From: Flavimaricola sp.
GTDB lineage: Bacteria > Pseudomonadota > Alphaproteobacteria > Rhodobacterales > Rhodobacteraceae
Assembly: GCA_023300365.1 (NCBI GenBank)
Contig: JALZWD010000147.1
Coordinates: 1 to 6,379, forward strand
Length of the DNA: 6,379 bases
Direction: 5' to 3'
Shown: one piece after another, positions 5,391 to 6,379 of the stretch
How positions within the stretch are numbered: position 1 is the first letter of the stretch
Layout: each line of letters starts with the position of its first letter
Program-made: the position numbers and the translations under genes
The notes under the pieces: generated by a model
The model's database searches: none
Told to the model about the DNA's origin: nothing
What the model saw: only the letters and a program-made list of their open reading frames with translations

Positions 5391-6379
5391 ATGTCTTCAC
5401 CCGCCCCCCTTCGTCTTGGAATTGCAGGCCTCGGCACTGTGGGCACCGGCATTGTGCGGATCATACAAAATCACGGTGGCCTGATCGCCGCCCGCGCTGG
5501 CCGCGCGATTGAAATCGTGGCCGTCACCGCCCGCGACAAAGACAAAGACCGCGGCATCGATACATCAGGCTATGTTTGGGCGCAGGATCCCGTTTCCATG
5601 GCCACGCGCGACGACATCGACGTATTTGTCGAACTGATCGGCGGCGAAGACGGCCCCGCAAAAGACGCAACCGAAGCTGCGATTGCCGCAGGCAAAGACG
5701 TGGTCACCGCCAACAAGGCCCTGCTGGCGATGCACGGCCAGCCCCTCGCCCTATTGGCCGAAAACGCGGGCCAAGTGATCCGCTATGAGGCCGCCGTCGC
5801 AGGTGGCATTCCCGTCATCAAGAGCCTGACTGAAGGACTTGCTGGCAACGAAATCAACCGCGTGCTGGGCGTGATGAACGGCACCTGTAACTATATCTTG
5901 ACCCGCATGGAAAACGCCGGGCTTACCTATCAAGAGGCCTTTGACGAGGCCGATGGCCTTGGCTTTCTCGAGGCCGATCCCAATTTGGACGTGGGCGGCA
6001 TTGATGCGGGCCACAAACTTGCGATCCTCTCCTCGATTGCTTTTGGCACACAGGTGGATTTCGCCGGGGTCGAGCTTGAGGGCATTGGTGCCATCAGCAT
6101 CGATGATATCCGCCAAGCCGCCGATATGGGCTACCGCATCAAACTATTGGGCGTGGCGCAAATGACAGGACGCGGTCTTGAACAACGCATGTCGCCCTGC
6201 CTTGTGCCCGCGCTTTCGCCTCTCGGACAGCTTGAGGGCGGCACAAATATGGTTGTGCTTGAGGGCGACGAAGTCGGCCAAATCGTGCTGCGCGGCGCGG
6301 GCGCCGGATCAGGCCCCACCGCAAGTGCGGTGATGGGCGATGTGATCGATATCGCACGCGGCACCCGCCTGCCCGTCTT
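5391..6379 (+). CDS. hom: homoserine dehydrogenase (3' end outside the window)
   Basis: The frame stays open to the right edge and gives the first 329 residues of homoserine dehydrogenase, which reduces aspartate semialdehyde to homoserine with NAD(P)H, the branch point to threonine and methionine. Landmarks in order are GIAGLGTVGTG (10-20, nucleotide-binding loop), VFVELIGG (78-85), TANKALL (107-112, Lys109), YEAAVAGGIP (132-141), VMNGTCNYIL (161-170), GFLEADPNLDVGGIDAGHKL (191-210, with the catalytic Asp205 and Lys209), and GAGAGSGPTASAVMGDVID (302-320), the second nucleotide-contact region. All key residues are present. Full-length relatives are about 430 residues, so about 100 are missing. 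These should be the C-terminal ACT domain used for threonine feedback, whose presence cannot be checked here. The start at 5391 follows AGGA. In related genomes hom is often followed by glpX and recJ, which would lie to the right of this window. Confidence 0.95.
   Translation, partial: MSSPAPLRLGIAGLGTVGTGIVRIIQNHGGLIAARAGRAIEIVAVTARDKDKDRGIDTSGYVWAQDPVSMATRDDIDVFVELIGGEDGPAKDATEAAIAAGKDVVTANKALLAMHGQPLALLAENAGQVIRYEAAVAGGIPVIKSLTEGLAGNEINRVLGVMNGTCNYILTRMENAGLTYQEAFDEADGLGFLEADPNLDVGGIDAGHKLAILSSIAFGTQVDFAGVELEGIGAISIDDIRQAADMGYRIKLLGVAQMTGRGLEQRMSPCLVPALSPLGQLEGGTNMVVLEGDEVGQIVLRGAGAGSGPTASAVMGDVIDIARGTRLPV

Noticed and set aside
1..6379. tRNA, rRNA, CRISPR array, insertion sequence ends, attachment site or riboswitch
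   Set aside because: No cloverleaf, spaced repeat array, transposase-like protein, terminal inverted repeats or recognisable aptamer was seen on reading both strands.

Overview
The window looks like ordinary chromosomal DNA from an alphaproteobacterium, most likely a marine Rhodobacteraceae (Roseobacter-group) species. This is inferred from the Tad pilus proteins, the style of the small lipoprotein and homoserine dehydrogenase, and the moderately GC-rich codon use. No RNA gene, insertion sequence, prophage, CRISPR array or complete long repeat was seen, and no gene-free gap exceeds about 160 bases.

Bases 1-2401 (+) are the 3' end of a Tad (tight adherence / Flp pilus) operon. It holds the C-terminal part of a TadG-like protein with a von Willebrand factor A fold, then two TadE-type pseudopilin-like proteins. 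The three genes are joined by two identical 4-base ATGA stop/start overlaps, so they are almost certainly co-transcribed and translationally coupled. Their products are expected at the inner membrane and in the periplasm, as minor components of the Flp pilus machine.

Bases 2428-4859 form an accessory segment with alternating strands. A minus-strand gene for a 168-residue protein with two membrane segments converges on the tad operon, and a GC-rich hairpin sits at the junction. It is divergent from an exported DUF4344-type putative zinc metallopeptidase (HELAH motif) on the plus strand, which is visibly lower in GC than its neighbours. That gene converges in turn on a minus-strand beta-hydroxyacid dehydrogenase of the 3-hydroxyisobutyrate dehydrogenase family.

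Bases 5017-6379 (+) encode a 93-residue putative lipoprotein and then homoserine dehydrogenase (hom), the branch-point enzyme for threonine and methionine synthesis. The right window edge cuts hom off before its expected C-terminal regulatory (ACT) domain.

No clearly new multi-gene system is visible. The points most worth a second look are the acidic, aromatic-rich insertion in the TadG-like vWA domain with two matching DxDGxFxxD loops, the DUF4344 gene with its TTATTTCAC repeats at the start codon, the stop codon lying in the loop of a terminator-like hairpin, a possible leaderless promoter before the lipoprotein, and the unusual residues beside the active-site motif of the dehydrogenase.
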